From: JAHHUH01 sp045123075
Lineage (GTDB): Bacteria > Bacillota > Negativicutes > Acidaminococcales > Acidaminococcaceae
Assembly (NCBI GenBank): GCA_045123075.1
Contig: JBGVIJ010000033.1
Coordinates: 1 to 18,050 of the forward strand
Length of the DNA stretch: 18,050 nt
Direction: 5' to 3'
Shown: piece by piece, positions 6,438-14,155 of the stretch
Layout of the letters: each line of letters begins with the position of its first letter
How positions within the stretch are numbered: position 1 is the first letter of the stretch
Made by a program: the position numbers and the translations under genes
The notes under the pieces: generated by a model
Told to the model about the DNA's origin: nothing
The model's database searches: none
The model's input: the letters and a program-made list of their open reading frames with translations, nothing else

Positions 6438-7877
6438 TTATTTTTCGTCTTTGTCTAATTTAGCAATACCAATACCGGTGAAACCGTAGAAGATTGCAAT
6501 CATGAAACCAGCGTAGCAGAGGATTGCATACGGCAAGTAGTCAAGAGTTTCTACACCCAAGCAGGAAGTCATATACGCACCAGCTGCAGACCAGGGTACC
6601 AACGGAACGAATACAGTACCAGCGTCTTCCAAAGTACGGGACAAGTTTTTAGCAGCTAAGCCACGTTTTGCATAAGCATCACGGAACATTTCGCCCGGAA
6701 CCAAAATGGAGAGGTAAGAGTTACCAGTGGTCAAAGCCATTACCAAGCAGGAAGCAACAGTGGAGCTAATCAAAGCACCAGTAGATTTTGCAACGCTGAG
6801 GATTTTTTCCAAAACAACATCCAAGCAACCAGAACGGCTCATGATAGCAGCGAATACGAATGCGCAGAATACCAACAAGGTGGTGCTCATAATGCTGTTC
6901 ATACCACCACGGTTCAAAAGTTTCATTACTTCCATGCTGCAGGTGGAAGGATCAAAACCAGCAGCAGTAATCATAGTAACTTTGAAGCCACCAACGGTGG
7001 AAGCCAAAACGTTTTTCAAAGTGATACCTTGCAATACGATTGCTTCGATACCAGCAATAACGGTGGAGAGCATCATAACGGGAATGGTAGGCCATTTAAG
7101 CAAAGAGCCAGCCAATACAACGATTACAGGAACAACCAAGAGGAAGTTCCAGTCATACATAGCATCCAATTGGGTAAGCATTTTAGTTACGGATGCAGAG
7201 TTAACATCAGCAGAAGCATCGGAGTTCATACCAAGGAAAGCATATACAACCAAGGAGATAATGGTTGCAGGAATGGTAGTCCAGAACATGTGAGCGATAT
7301 GTTCATACAAGTTGCTGCCTGCAGCGATAGGAGCCAAGTTGGTGGTATCAGACAACGGGGAAATTTTATCACCGAAGTAAGAACCAGCGATTACTGCACC
7401 AGCGGTAGCTGGCAAGGATACGCCCAAAGTGGAAGCGATACCCATAAGCGCAACACCCATGGTAGCAACAGAACCCCAAGAAGTACCGGTTACTACGGAT
7501 ACAACTGCGGTAATCAAGAAGGAAGTTACGAGCATCCATTGGGGGTCAACCAATTGAACGCCATAATAAATCATCAAAGGAATAGTGCCTGCTGCCATCC
7601 AAGTACCAACGAGAGCACCAACGCTTACCAAAATCAAAATTGCAGGCATACCTTTTGCAATTTTAATGCAAACTTCGTCCATAATATCGTCCCAGGTTAC
7701 ACCTACACGGAAAGCAACAAAAGCTGCAACGCATGCAACCAAAAGAAGCAACGGTTCGGTAGCAAAACCTTTTACACCTTTGCCATAAGTCAAAATAACC
7801 AACATTGCAAAAAGCGGAGTAAACGCTTCTAAGAAAGTCGGTTTTCTTAAAACTTTAGTTTTCTTTTCTTCACTCAT
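6438..7877 (-). CDS. nhaC: NhaC-family Na+/H+ antiporter-type transporter, linked to iadA
   Basis: A 479-residue polytopic inner-membrane protein with about 11-12 hydrophobic segments. The signatures GTSWGSVATMG (131-141) and SYFGDKISPLSDTTNLAP (166-183) are those of the NhaC branch of the IT superfamily, which includes Bacillus NhaC and the malate/lactate exchanger MleN. It should move a substrate or protons against sodium. The frame is open to 7925, but ATG 7877 (MSEEKKTK) has GGAGG 7 bp upstream and matches the usual soluble N-terminus. It lies 12 bp before iadA in one operon, which suggests import of isoaspartyl peptides or export of a product rather than plain pH homeostasis; this is inference. 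A -10-like TATAAT (7938-7943, minus) and a palindrome at 7973-7986 precede it. Confidence 0.88.
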   Translation of the reverse strand: MSEEKKTKVLRKPTFLEAFTPLFAMLVILTYGKGVKGFATEPLLLLVACVAAFVAFRVGVTWDDIMDEVCIKIAKGMPAILILVSVGALVGTWMAAGTIPLMIYYGVQLVDPQWMLVTSFLITAVVSVVTGTSWGSVATMGVALMGIASTLGVSLPATAGAVIAGSYFGDKISPLSDTTNLAPIAAGSNLYEHIAHMFWTTIPATIISLVVYAFLGMNSDASADVNSASVTKMLTQLDAMYDWNFLLVVPVIVVLAGSLLKWPTIPVMMLSTVIAGIEAIVLQGITLKNVLASTVGGFKVTMITAAGFDPSTCSMEVMKLLNRGGMNSIMSTTLLVFCAFVFAAIMSRSGCLDVVLEKILSVAKSTGALISSTVASCLVMALTTGNSYLSILVPGEMFRDAYAKRGLAAKNLSRTLEDAGTVFVPLVPWSAAGAYMTSCLGVETLDYLPYAILCYAGFMIAIFYGFTGIGIAKLDKDEK

Positions 7878-7937
7878 CTTACAACCTCCAAATAACAATT
7901 TTACATTTGCAAAAAATTTACACACGCTAAGTATTTT

Positions 7938-7986
7938 ATTATATTAACCTATTATGATTCAAGGAAAAGTTGTTTTGTATACAAAA
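7938..7986 (-). promoter_or_regulatory. Putative promoter and operator of the nhaC-iadA operon
   Basis: On the minus strand a consensus TATAAT -10 lies at 7938-7943 without a good -35. Upstream is a perfect 14-bp palindrome, TTTTGTATACAAAA (7973-7986), centred about 39 bp before the -10. Its GT-AT-AC core resembles operators of FadR-type GntR regulators, so control by such a regulator is plausible. Confidence 0.5.
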
Positions 7987-8000
7987 TACATTTGCTCAAC

Positions 8001-8034
8001 AAATTAAAACGCACCTGCTAATGCAGATGCGTTT
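8001..8034 (-). terminator. Terminator after citC
   Basis: AAACGCA (8007-8013) and TGCGTTT (8028-8034), plus CTGC/GCAG inside across one C-A mismatch, form a stem with a TAAT loop. On the minus strand it ends in TTTTAATTT. It starts 8 bp after the citC stop. Confidence 0.75.
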
Positions 8035-8041
8035 CGTATTT

Positions 8042-9094
8042 TTATCTAATACCGCCTTTGATGGTTTCCATTAATTCGATACGTTTAATAATTTCATTAC
8101 CTTTTTCACTTTGCAAGTAAACCAAAGTACTTTTCGGAACCATGGCTGCTACAGCTTCCCAGTCACCTTCAAGAACAGCCTTACGAACTTTGGAAGCACT
8201 GATAACTTCACCTTCAGTAACTTCTCTTCTAGGAATGATGTGAAGTTCGATACCGTTTTCCGGCAGTATTTCACTCATTGCCATATTATACGCCATAGTA
8301 GTTTTATCGTTAGGTTCTTCACCAACGTAACGAGCAGTGATGTTCAGTTCAGGAGCAATGCGTTGTGCAAAAATCATTGCATCAAGACGAGTTTGCGCTG
8401 CCAATTCGTCAGTACCTTTAATGAAGTAAGTGGGGAAAGTTGCGTTAGAAACAATGTAGTCACCACCACTGATTACAACAACGTTGCGCAAATCAGCAAC
8501 GCCTTGTTTCATCAAGGAGAAACGGTCAGAGAACGGAATAGCAGAACGATCTTCTTGTACTGCAAAAATAACTACCTCATCACTGTTACGAGCAGCTTCT
8601 TCAATTACAGCACGATGTCCCAAAGTAAAAGGATTACAGTTCATAATGATTGCAGAACGTTTTTTACCGTTACCTGCACCCAAGATGCGACCAATGCGTT
8701 CCAAATATTCTTCTAATGTATTGGTACCGGATTCCAACAAAGCAGCGAAAGGTTTAGCCACAGCTACTTTTTTGAAGCCAACGTGTTCAAACACTTTAAC
8801 GTTTTCCGGTTTGGTATATACTTGGTTACCGGTTACACCACGACGATAAGATTCGATTTGCAGGTTACGAATGATACGACGAGTTAAGCCTCTGCCTTGA
8901 TAAGACATCTTAATTGCAATATCTCTCATAACACGTCCGCCTAAAGAACCAGTACCAATAAGTTCTTCACCATCATAAAGGCCCATAGTATAGTCAATGT
9001 TACCGGTAAAAGTAAGATTAAAGCCATCCAAGAATTCAACAATCTTTCTTTTTTCTTCAGGGTTAGTCAAATAAATCTCGCGTTCTGTAATCAT
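8042..9094 (-). CDS. citC: [Citrate (pro-3S)-lyase] ligase
   Basis: CitC acetylates the thiol of the prosthetic group on the citrate lyase acyl carrier subunit (CitD) using ATP and acetate, activating the lyase for anaerobic citrate cleavage. The 350-residue length is normal. The N-terminal part is a GNAT fold with acetyl-CoA-loop-like YQGRGLTRR (65-73). The C-terminal half is a nucleotidyltransferase-type domain with NPFTLGH (154-160, the HIGH-like motif) and ISASKVRKAV (298-307, the SKS-like motif). AAGGAG lies 6 bp before ATG 9094. It is monocistronic here, with its own promoter and terminator. citD, citE, citF, citX and citG are not in the window, so it is detached from any lyase operon nearby. 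A paralog acting on a different lyase is possible. Confidence 0.93.
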   Translation of the reverse strand: MITEREIYLTNPEEKRKIVEFLDGFNLTFTGNIDYTMGLYDGEELIGTGSLGGRVMRDIAIKMSYQGRGLTRRIIRNLQIESYRRGVTGNQVYTKPENVKVFEHVGFKKVAVAKPFAALLESGTNTLEEYLERIGRILGAGNGKKRSAIIMNCNPFTLGHRAVIEEAARNSDEVVIFAVQEDRSAIPFSDRFSLMKQGVADLRNVVVISGGDYIVSNATFPTYFIKGTDELAAQTRLDAMIFAQRIAPELNITARYVGEEPNDKTTMAYNMAMSEILPENGIELHIIPRREVTEGEVISASKVRKAVLEGDWEAVAAMVPKSTLVYLQSEKGNEIIKRIELMETIKGGIR

Positions 9095-9108
9095 AATAAT
9101 CTCCTTCT

Positions 9109-9169
9109 CAATGGCACATCCTAATTTTCATAGCCATTGTGTTAAAATATTTCGAGCTAATATGAAAAT
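9109..9169 (-). other. citC leader with interlocking inverted repeats (possible pseudoknot)
   Basis: On the minus strand the leader contains ATTTTCATA (9161-9169) pairing with TATGAAAAT (9124-9132), and CAATGGC (9133-9139) pairing with GCCATTG (9109-9115). The order of arms is A-B-A'-B', the topology of an H-type pseudoknot. No nucleotide separates B from A', the loops are 21 and 8 nt, and the AAGGAG site follows two bases after B'. This is a reading of complementarity only. Confidence 0.4.
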
Positions 9170-9178
9170 GTTATTCCC

Positions 9179-9207
9179 ATTGTAGCATACAACTTAACTT
9201 ATTCCAA
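9179..9207 (-). promoter_or_regulatory. citC promoter
   Basis: On the minus strand TTGGAA (9202-9207) and TACAAT (9179-9184) are 17 bp apart. The predicted start is near 9172, giving a leader of about 77 nt. Confidence 0.65.
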
Positions 9208-9227
9208 AAATAAAATAATTTAAAAAG

Positions 9228-9276
9228 AAAAAACAAAAAACCAGTTGTTAAAGTGTAACACTTTAAACAACTGGTT
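9228..9276 (-). terminator. Terminator after the metT/nhaC-type gene
   Basis: AACCAGTTGTT plus AAAGTG (9239-9255) pairs with CACTTT and AACAACTGGTT (9259-9276) through a TAA loop and one bulged A: a 17-bp stem. The minus strand continues into a long T-rich run (9228-9240). It starts directly after the transporter stop at 9284. Confidence 0.9.
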
Positions 9277-9283
9277 CTATTTT

Positions 9284-10579
9284 TTATTCTCCTTCTTTAC
9301 TTATGAGGATATACGCTACAACGCATACCAACATAAGAATCGGATAATACAAGTACGGCATAATTACCAGCGGAGTCAAGCCGGTAAGAGCTGCTGCAGA
9401 AAGCAGTTGCGCACCATAAGGAATCAAACCTTGACCAACAGAGGAAAAGATATCCAAAAGAGATGCACTGCGTTTTGCAGAGATTTTAAAGGTTTCAGCA
9501 ATTTGTTTTGCCAAAGGAGCTGCCAATACGATTGCGATGGTGTTATTCGCAGTAGCAAAGTCCATCATCAAAACAAGAGCACCAATACCAAATTGACCGC
9601 CTTTGTAGCCACCTACTCTACCTTGAACGCTATCCAAAATCCATTTGAAACCACCGTTCATTCTAACAAGAGCACTTATGCACGCTGCCAAAATTGCAAT
9701 AATGGAGATTTCGTACATACCGGACAAACCTTTGCCAGTCAAGCCAAGGATATTGCCAGCAGTGAAGGTACCAGTATACAAACCAACGAATACGGAAACA
9801 ATGGTACCACCACCCAAAAGTGCAAATACGTTAACGCCAAAAAGTGCGCCAACCAAAATCAGCAAATAGGGTACGATTTGAATAACATTGTATTGCAAAT
9901 CGGTATTAGCCACGTAAGCGTTACCACTGGAGATGGAGTAGAAAATCAAAACGGTTGCGATTGCTGCCGGCAGAACAATTTTAAAGTTAGCTTTAAATTT
10001 GTCGCTCATTTCGCAGCCTTGAGTACGAACCGCCGCAATGGTAGTATCACTAATCATAGAAAGGTTATCACCAAACATTGCACCGCACACTACTGCGCCA
10101 ATGCACATCGCCGGATTATAACCGGTTTTAGTAGCAATATCCACGGAAATGGGAGCAAGTGCTGCGATAGTACCGCAAGAAGTACCCATTGCCAAAGAGA
10201 TGAAGCAACCCATCAGGAACAAACCAGTTACAGCAAAATCTACCGGAATAATGCTTAAAGCAAAGTTTACGGTACTGGTTACGCCGCCAGCTGCAGTTAC
10301 TACTGCACTGAACACGCCAGCCAGCAAATAGATGATGCACATGGTAATAATGTTTACATCGCCTGCACCACTTGCAGCTACTACCAGCTTTTCTTCAAAG
10401 CTGAACTTTTTGTTTTGTAAAAGTGCTACAAAAAGTGCTACCAAGAACGCCATGGTAGTAGGCATCAGATAAAAGTCACCGGTAATGATACCGCTACCTA
10501 CAAACAGAACGATGAATACGAAAATAGGCAACAGTGCCATTATATTTTTATCTTCTTGATGATCTAATAAATATTTCAT
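9284..10579 (-). CDS. metT: NhaC-type transporter, probable methionine carrier MetT
   Basis: A 431-residue membrane protein with about 11 hydrophobic segments. The family signatures GTSCGTIAALAPI (132-144) and GAMFGDNLSMISDTTIAAV (166-184) place it in the NhaC Na+/H+ antiporter family, but it is clearly different from the iadA-linked paralog (GTSCG for GTSWG, GDNLSMISD for GDKISPLSD). It begins 26 bp after metK with no terminator between, so both lie behind the SAM-I riboswitch. S-box-controlled NhaC-type carriers were predicted by comparative genomics to be the methionine transporter MetT. That fits this position better than a pH-homeostasis role and is the basis for the symbol; the substrate is untested here. 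ATG 10579 has AGGGA 4-5 bp upstream. A strong terminator follows. Confidence 0.82.
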   Translation of the reverse strand: MKYLLDHQEDKNIMALLPIFVFIVLFVGSGIITGDFYLMPTTMAFLVALFVALLQNKKFSFEEKLVVAASGAGDVNIITMCIIYLLAGVFSAVVTAAGGVTSTVNFALSIIPVDFAVTGLFLMGCFISLAMGTSCGTIAALAPISVDIATKTGYNPAMCIGAVVCGAMFGDNLSMISDTTIAAVRTQGCEMSDKFKANFKIVLPAAIATVLIFYSISSGNAYVANTDLQYNVIQIVPYLLILVGALFGVNVFALLGGGTIVSVFVGLYTGTFTAGNILGLTGKGLSGMYEISIIAILAACISALVRMNGGFKWILDSVQGRVGGYKGGQFGIGALVLMMDFATANNTIAIVLAAPLAKQIAETFKISAKRSASLLDIFSSVGQGLIPYGAQLLSAAALTGLTPLVIMPYLYYPILMLVCVVAYILISKEGE

Positions 10580-10605
10580 TAATTCCCTATCCCTAAATCA
10601 AATTC

Positions 10606-11784
10606 TTACAAACCAGCTTGTTCTCTCAAAGCTGCTGCTTTATCGGTGTGTTCCCAAGGCAGATCTACGTCAGTTCTACCGAAGTGACCATAAGCTGCAG
10701 TTTGTTTGTAAATCGGACGGAGCAAGTCCAATTCACGAATAATACCGCTGGGGCTCAAAGAGAAGTTCTTTTTAACCAGTTCAGCGATTTTTTCTTCATC
10801 AATTTTAGCAGTGCCAAAGGTTTCAACCAATACGGATACAGGTTGAGCTACACCGATAGCATAAGCCAATTGGATTTCGCATTTATCTGCCAAGCCTGCA
10901 GCAACAACGTTTTTAGCAACGTAACGAGCTGCATAAGCTGCACTGCGGTCAACTTTAGAGGGGTCTTTACCGGAGAAAGCACCGCCACCATGACGAGCCA
11001 TACCACCGTAGGTATCTACGATAATTTTACGACCGGTCAAGCCAGCATCACCTTGAGGACCACCAATTACGAAACGACCAGTGGGATTGATGTAGTATTT
11101 AGTGTTTTCGTCCAACATTTCTGCAGGAACTACAGCGTTGATAACGTGTTCGATGATGTCTTTACGGATTTGAGCGTTTTCAACTTCCGGAGCATGTTGG
11201 GAAGAAATTACGATAGCATCAATACGAACAGGTTTGCCGTCAACATATTCAACAGTTACTTGAGTTTTACCGTCCGGACGGAGGTACGGAAGCACGCCGG
11301 TTTTACGAACTTGGGTCAAACGCAAGGACAGTTTGTTAGCCAAGTATGCAGGCATGGGCATCAAGGTTTCAGTTTCGTTGGTTGCATAACCAAACATCAT
11401 ACCTTGGTCGCCAGCACCGGTTTCTTCTTCTGCAGCGTTGCCTTCTTTTGCTTCCAAAGCTTTGTCAACGCCCATAGCAATGTCAGGAGATTGTTCGTCA
11501 ATGGAAATAAGCACACCACAGGTATTACCGTCAAAGCCATATTTTGCACGGTCATAACCAATTTCAATTACAGCATTACGAGCAATGCTAGCAATGTCAA
11601 CGTAGCAGGAAGTGGAAATTTCACCAACAACGTGGATTTGACCAGTGGTTACAACAGTTTCACAAGCAACACGACCTTTAGGGTCTTTTGCCAAAATAGC
11701 ATCTAATACGGAATCGGAAATTTGGTCAGCAATCTTATCAGGATGACCTTCAGTTACGGATTCAGAAGTAAATAACTTTCTCAT
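10606..11784 (-). CDS. metK: S-adenosylmethionine synthetase
   Basis: MetK makes S-adenosylmethionine from methionine and ATP in the cytoplasm. The 392-residue protein starts MRKLFTSESVTEGHPDKIAD and has the ATP-binding GHPDK (13-17), GAGDQG (123-128) and the P-loop-like GGGAFSGKD (266-274). Its length and C-terminus (FGRTDVDLPWEHTDKA) are typical. The frame continues to 11811, but ATG 11784 has AAAGGA 7 bp upstream and begins the conserved N-terminus. It is the first gene of an operon with the NhaC-type carrier. Transcription should be controlled by the SAM-I riboswitch and its terminator at 11821-11982, closing a feedback loop on SAM. This is the most certain regulatory assignment in the window. 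Confidence 0.98.
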   Translation of the reverse strand: MRKLFTSESVTEGHPDKIADQISDSVLDAILAKDPKGRVACETVVTTGQIHVVGEISTSCYVDIASIARNAVIEIGYDRAKYGFDGNTCGVLISIDEQSPDIAMGVDKALEAKEGNAAEEETGAGDQGMMFGYATNETETLMPMPAYLANKLSLRLTQVRKTGVLPYLRPDGKTQVTVEYVDGKPVRIDAIVISSQHAPEVENAQIRKDIIEHVINAVVPAEMLDENTKYYINPTGRFVIGGPQGDAGLTGRKIIVDTYGGMARHGGGAFSGKDPSKVDRSAAYAARYVAKNVVAAGLADKCEIQLAYAIGVAQPVSVLVETFGTAKIDEEKIAELVKKNFSLSPSGIIRELDLLRPIYKQTAAYGHFGRTDVDLPWEHTDKAAALREQAGL

Positions 11785-11820
11785 TCTAGTTTCCTTTCTT
11801 TTAATACACACGCTTGCCTA

Positions 11821-11854
11821 AAAATAAAAATGGCGTTCTCACACGAGAACGCCA
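11821..11854 (-). terminator. Riboswitch-controlled terminator before metK
   Basis: A 10-bp perfect stem, TGGCGTTCTC (11831-11840) with GAGAACGCCA (11845-11854), has a four-base loop and is followed on the minus strand by TTTTTATTTT. The 5' half of the stem on the minus strand can instead pair with GAGAATGC (11875-11882), which overlaps aptamer helix P1. That is the antiterminator. Confidence 0.92.
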
Positions 11855-11879
11855 CAAATCAACGACTTAATGAAGCATT

Positions 11880-11982
11880 CTCATCTTACGTAACACGCAG
11901 GATTTAGCACCTTTTTGCAGACATCACTCTGCAAGGGTTGCTGCGGTTTCACAGGGCCATTCCCTCCACCGCTCTTGATGAG
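11880..11982 (-). ncRNA. SAM-I (S-box) riboswitch aptamer
   Basis: On the minus strand the region opens CTCATCAAGAGCGGTGGAGG, continues with the TGGCCCTGTGAAACC and GCAACC elements and GGTGCTAAATCC, and closes with GATGAG to complete P1. These are the conserved S-box core elements in the right order and spacing over 103 nt. SAM binding stabilises P1, which frees the downstream terminator and turns metK and the transporter off. Confidence 0.97.
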
Positions 11983-12005
11983 TAGTTTTAAAATTAACGT
12001 ACCTA

Positions 12006-12034
12006 ATTATAAGGTATATCCTCTAACTTTGCAA
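12006..12034 (-). promoter_or_regulatory. metK operon promoter
   Basis: On the minus strand TTGCAA (12029-12034) and TATAAT (12006-12011) are 17 bp apart. Transcription would start about 17 bp before the riboswitch aptamer. No convincing terminator separates coaBC (stop at 12079) from this promoter, only a weak AT-rich hairpin at about 12034-12065. Confidence 0.78.
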
Positions 12035-12078
12035 TAGAAATGTAAAGAAATTTACACTCTTTCTACAAAATTTTTGGT

Positions 12079-13284
12079 TTATTTATTTGCTTTAAGTTCC
12101 ATTACGGTATCAAGCAAAATATTAGCAACTTGGGTTTTAGCCATTTGTTCCAAGGAGCGTACTTCGCCACTGGGGAACAAGAACTTAACGATGTTGGTGT
12201 CAGCATTAAAGCCTGCACCAGCAGCAGTTACGTCGTTAGCAACAATCATATCCAAGTTTTTCTTAACGATTTTTTCACGAGCATTTTCCAAAAGGTTTTG
12301 AGTTTCAGCAGCGAAGCCTACCAAAACTTGATGAGCTTTGCGCGCGCCCAATTCTTTCAGAATGTCCGGGTTTTTATCCATAACAACAGTCAATGCGTCG
12401 TCAGTTTTCTTTTTAATTTTTTGATCAGCTACATCGCGAGGACGGTAGTCAGCTACAGCTGCAGCTTTAATTACTACATCCATATCGCCATAAGCAGCAA
12501 TGCAAGCTTCCAACATTTCGTTGGTAGTTTCTACTTTTACGCCATTTACGTTAGGCGGAATTTCCAAAGCGGAAGGACCGGTAACCAAGAGAACTTCTGC
12601 ACCACGTTGAGCAGCAGCTTGGGCAATGGCATAACCCATTTTACCAGAGGAACGATTACCTACGAAGCGGACGGGGTCAATGGGTTCACGAGTACCTGCT
12701 GCGGTAACGAGAACTTTCAAGCCAACCATGTCACCGTCTTTTTTCGCAAAGAAAGCGTCAATGAATTCCACAATTTGCTGAGGTTCAGGCAAACGACCAG
12801 GGCCAGTTACGCCACAAGCCAAATAGCCAACTGCAGGCGGCATTACGGTAACGCCGTGTTTTTGCAGTTTTTCAATGTTTTCCTGAGTAATCGGATTTTG
12901 GTACATACCGGTATTCATAGCAGGGCATACGATGATAGGAGCTTGCGCCGCCAATAAAGTGGTGGAAAGCAAGTCATCAGCAATGCCATTCGCCATTTTA
13001 GCCAGAATATTTGCAGTTGCAGGAGCTACGACAAAAGCGTCTGCCCAGTTAGCAAGAGAAATATGTTCTACATTAAATTCTTGGTTGGAATCCCACATGG
13101 AAACAGCAACTTTATTGCCACTGATTTCTTTAAAGGTTAAGGGAGTTACAAATTGTTGAGCGTGTTCAGTCATAATAACACGCACTTCTGCCCCTTGCTT
13201 ACGCAAACGGCTAACCAAATCTACAGCTTTATAAACGGCGATGCCGCCGGTAACACCTAATGCGATTTTTTTACCATTCAGCAC
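12079..13284 (-). CDS. coaBC: Bifunctional phosphopantothenoylcysteine decarboxylase / phosphopantothenate-cysteine ligase
   Basis: CoaBC joins 4'-phosphopantothenate to cysteine (CoaB, residues about 188-401) and decarboxylates the product to 4'-phosphopantetheine with FMN (CoaC, residues 1-180) in coenzyme A synthesis. The CoaC half shows GVTGGIAVYK (10-19), catalytic H74 in VEHISLANWAD, PAMN (121-124) and the substrate-flap cysteine C157 in YLACGVTG. The CoaB half has TAAGTREPIDPVR (194-206), NRSSGKMG and the lysine K289 in the DQKIKKK segment, matching the E. coli enzyme's position. The 401-residue length is normal. It starts 18 bp after rpoZ and closes the yicC-remA-gmk-rpoZ-coaBC unit. 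The bacterial order often continues with priA, but here the next gene is metK behind its own promoter and riboswitch. Confidence 0.97.
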   Translation of the reverse strand: MLNGKKIALGVTGGIAVYKAVDLVSRLRKQGAEVRVIMTEHAQQFVTPLTFKEISGNKVAVSMWDSNQEFNVEHISLANWADAFVVAPATANILAKMANGIADDLLSTTLLAAQAPIIVCPAMNTGMYQNPITQENIEKLQKHGVTVMPPAVGYLACGVTGPGRLPEPQQIVEFIDAFFAKKDGDMVGLKVLVTAAGTREPIDPVRFVGNRSSGKMGYAIAQAAAQRGAEVLLVTGPSALEIPPNVNGVKVETTNEMLEACIAAYGDMDVVIKAAAVADYRPRDVADQKIKKKTDDALTVVMDKNPDILKELGARKAHQVLVGFAAETQNLLENAREKIVKKNLDMIVANDVTAAGAGFNADTNIVKFLFPSGEVRSLEQMAKTQVANILLDTVMELKANK

Positions 13285-13302
13285 GATGGCTTCCTCCTAA
13301 AC

Positions 13303-13497
13303 TTATACGTTTTTAGTACGTTCGTAAGTAATGGTATCAACAGAAATTTCTTTCAAAGCGCTGCTTACTTCTTTTTCTGCAGCGTTTACGCCGGGAACAG
13401 TCAATTCACGAGCGCGTTTAGCAGCCAAAATAACCAAAGTGTATTTGCTGTCCACCTTTTCAGCCAAATAATCGATGGAAGGATCTACCATAGACAT
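13303..13497 (-). CDS. rpoZ: DNA-directed RNA polymerase omega subunit
   Basis: Omega is the small subunit that chaperones beta-prime during RNA polymerase assembly. The 64-residue product carries the family core: a helix around DYLAEKVDSKYTLVILAAKRARELT (residues 9-33), with the AAKRARE motif, then a charged tail containing VSSALKEI. It is slightly short for omega but usual for this lineage. ATG 13497 has AAGGAG 9 bp upstream; an ATG two codons later is an alternative. It starts 6 bp after the gmk stop and lies 18 bp before coaBC, so it is tightly embedded in the operon. The gmk-rpoZ pair is conserved widely in bacteria, which supports the call. Confidence 0.94.
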   Translation of the reverse strand: MSMVDPSIDYLAEKVDSKYTLVILAAKRARELTVPGVNAAEKEVSSALKEISVDTITYERTKNV

Positions 13498-13503
13498 TTT
13501 ATA

Positions 13504-14142
13504 TCACTCCTTGTTTTTCAAATTCAATTTACAGATTTCGTCAATAATAAAATAAGTTCTTGCCACACGATAGCGCTCTGCTTCCATCAAAGTAAGAACC
13601 TTATTAGTAGCTTTTTCCGCTACATCGTTGACAATAATATAATCATATTTAGAAGCGTAGGTTAATTCGTCAGCAGCTGCTGCCATACGACGTTGGATAA
13701 CCTCTTCGCTATCAGTACCACGTTTATAAATGCGTGCGCACAATTCGTCTAAAGAAGGCGGAGTGATGAACACAAATACGCCATCAGGAAAATGCTCTTT
13801 AACTTGTAAAGCACCTTGGATATCAATTTCTAAAAGAACGTCCCTGCCTTCGTTTAATTGATCCATAACGAATTTGCGCGGGGTGCCATAATAATTGCCA
13901 TATACTTCTGCGTATTCCAAGAATTCGTCATTGGCAATCATTTCTTTTACTTCATCAACAGTTTTGAAGAAGTAGTTTACGCCGTCAACTTCACCAGTGC
14001 GGGGTTGACGAGTAGTAACGGATACGGAATAACCCAAGTCAGGTAATTGCTCACGGAGCATTCCGCAGATAGTTCCTTTACCTGCACCGGAAGGACCAGA
14101 AACTACAAGCAATACACCTTGAGGTTTAACTTCATTTCCCAT
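13504..14142 (-). CDS. gmk: Guanylate kinase
   Basis: Guanylate kinase phosphorylates GMP to GDP with ATP. The 212-residue protein has the P-loop GPSGAGKGT (16-24) and the GMP-binding region beginning SVTTRQPRTGEVDGVNYFF. The EYAEVYGNYYGT stretch and the DVLLEIDIQGA segment are also present. All are standard for the bacterial enzyme. I start it at ATG 14142; a TTG one codon upstream is less likely. The ribosome-binding GGTGG overlaps the remA stop region, 13 bp separating the two genes, which points to translational coupling. Its place between remA and rpoZ is the common Firmicutes arrangement. Confidence 0.97.
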   Translation of the reverse strand: MGNEVKPQGVLLVVSGPSGAGKGTICGMLREQLPDLGYSVSVTTRQPRTGEVDGVNYFFKTVDEVKEMIANDEFLEYAEVYGNYYGTPRKFVMDQLNEGRDVLLEIDIQGALQVKEHFPDGVFVFITPPSLDELCARIYKRGTDSEEVIQRRMAAAADELTYASKYDYIIVNDVAEKATNKVLTLMEAERYRVARTYFIIDEICKLNLKNKE

Positions 14143-14155
14143 CAAAAGCCACCAC

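Noticed and set aside
7029..7832. Plus-strand 267-codon frame
   Set aside because: It lies wholly antisense to the NhaC-family gene, has no ribosome-binding site and has low-complexity Asn/Gln/His/Ser composition typical of a shadow frame.
9245..10258. Plus-strand 337-codon frame
   Set aside because: It starts inside a terminator and is antisense to the metT-type gene; no protein-like motifs.
10618..11706. Plus-strand 362-codon frame
   Set aside because: Antisense to metK; composition rich in Phe/Ser/Asn and no known domain.
11821..11982. Inverted repeats before metK considered as a novel RNA
   Set aside because: They are fully explained by a standard SAM-I riboswitch and its terminator.
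12130..12957. Plus-strand 275-codon frame
   Set aside because: Antisense to coaBC; no start signal or recognisable domain.
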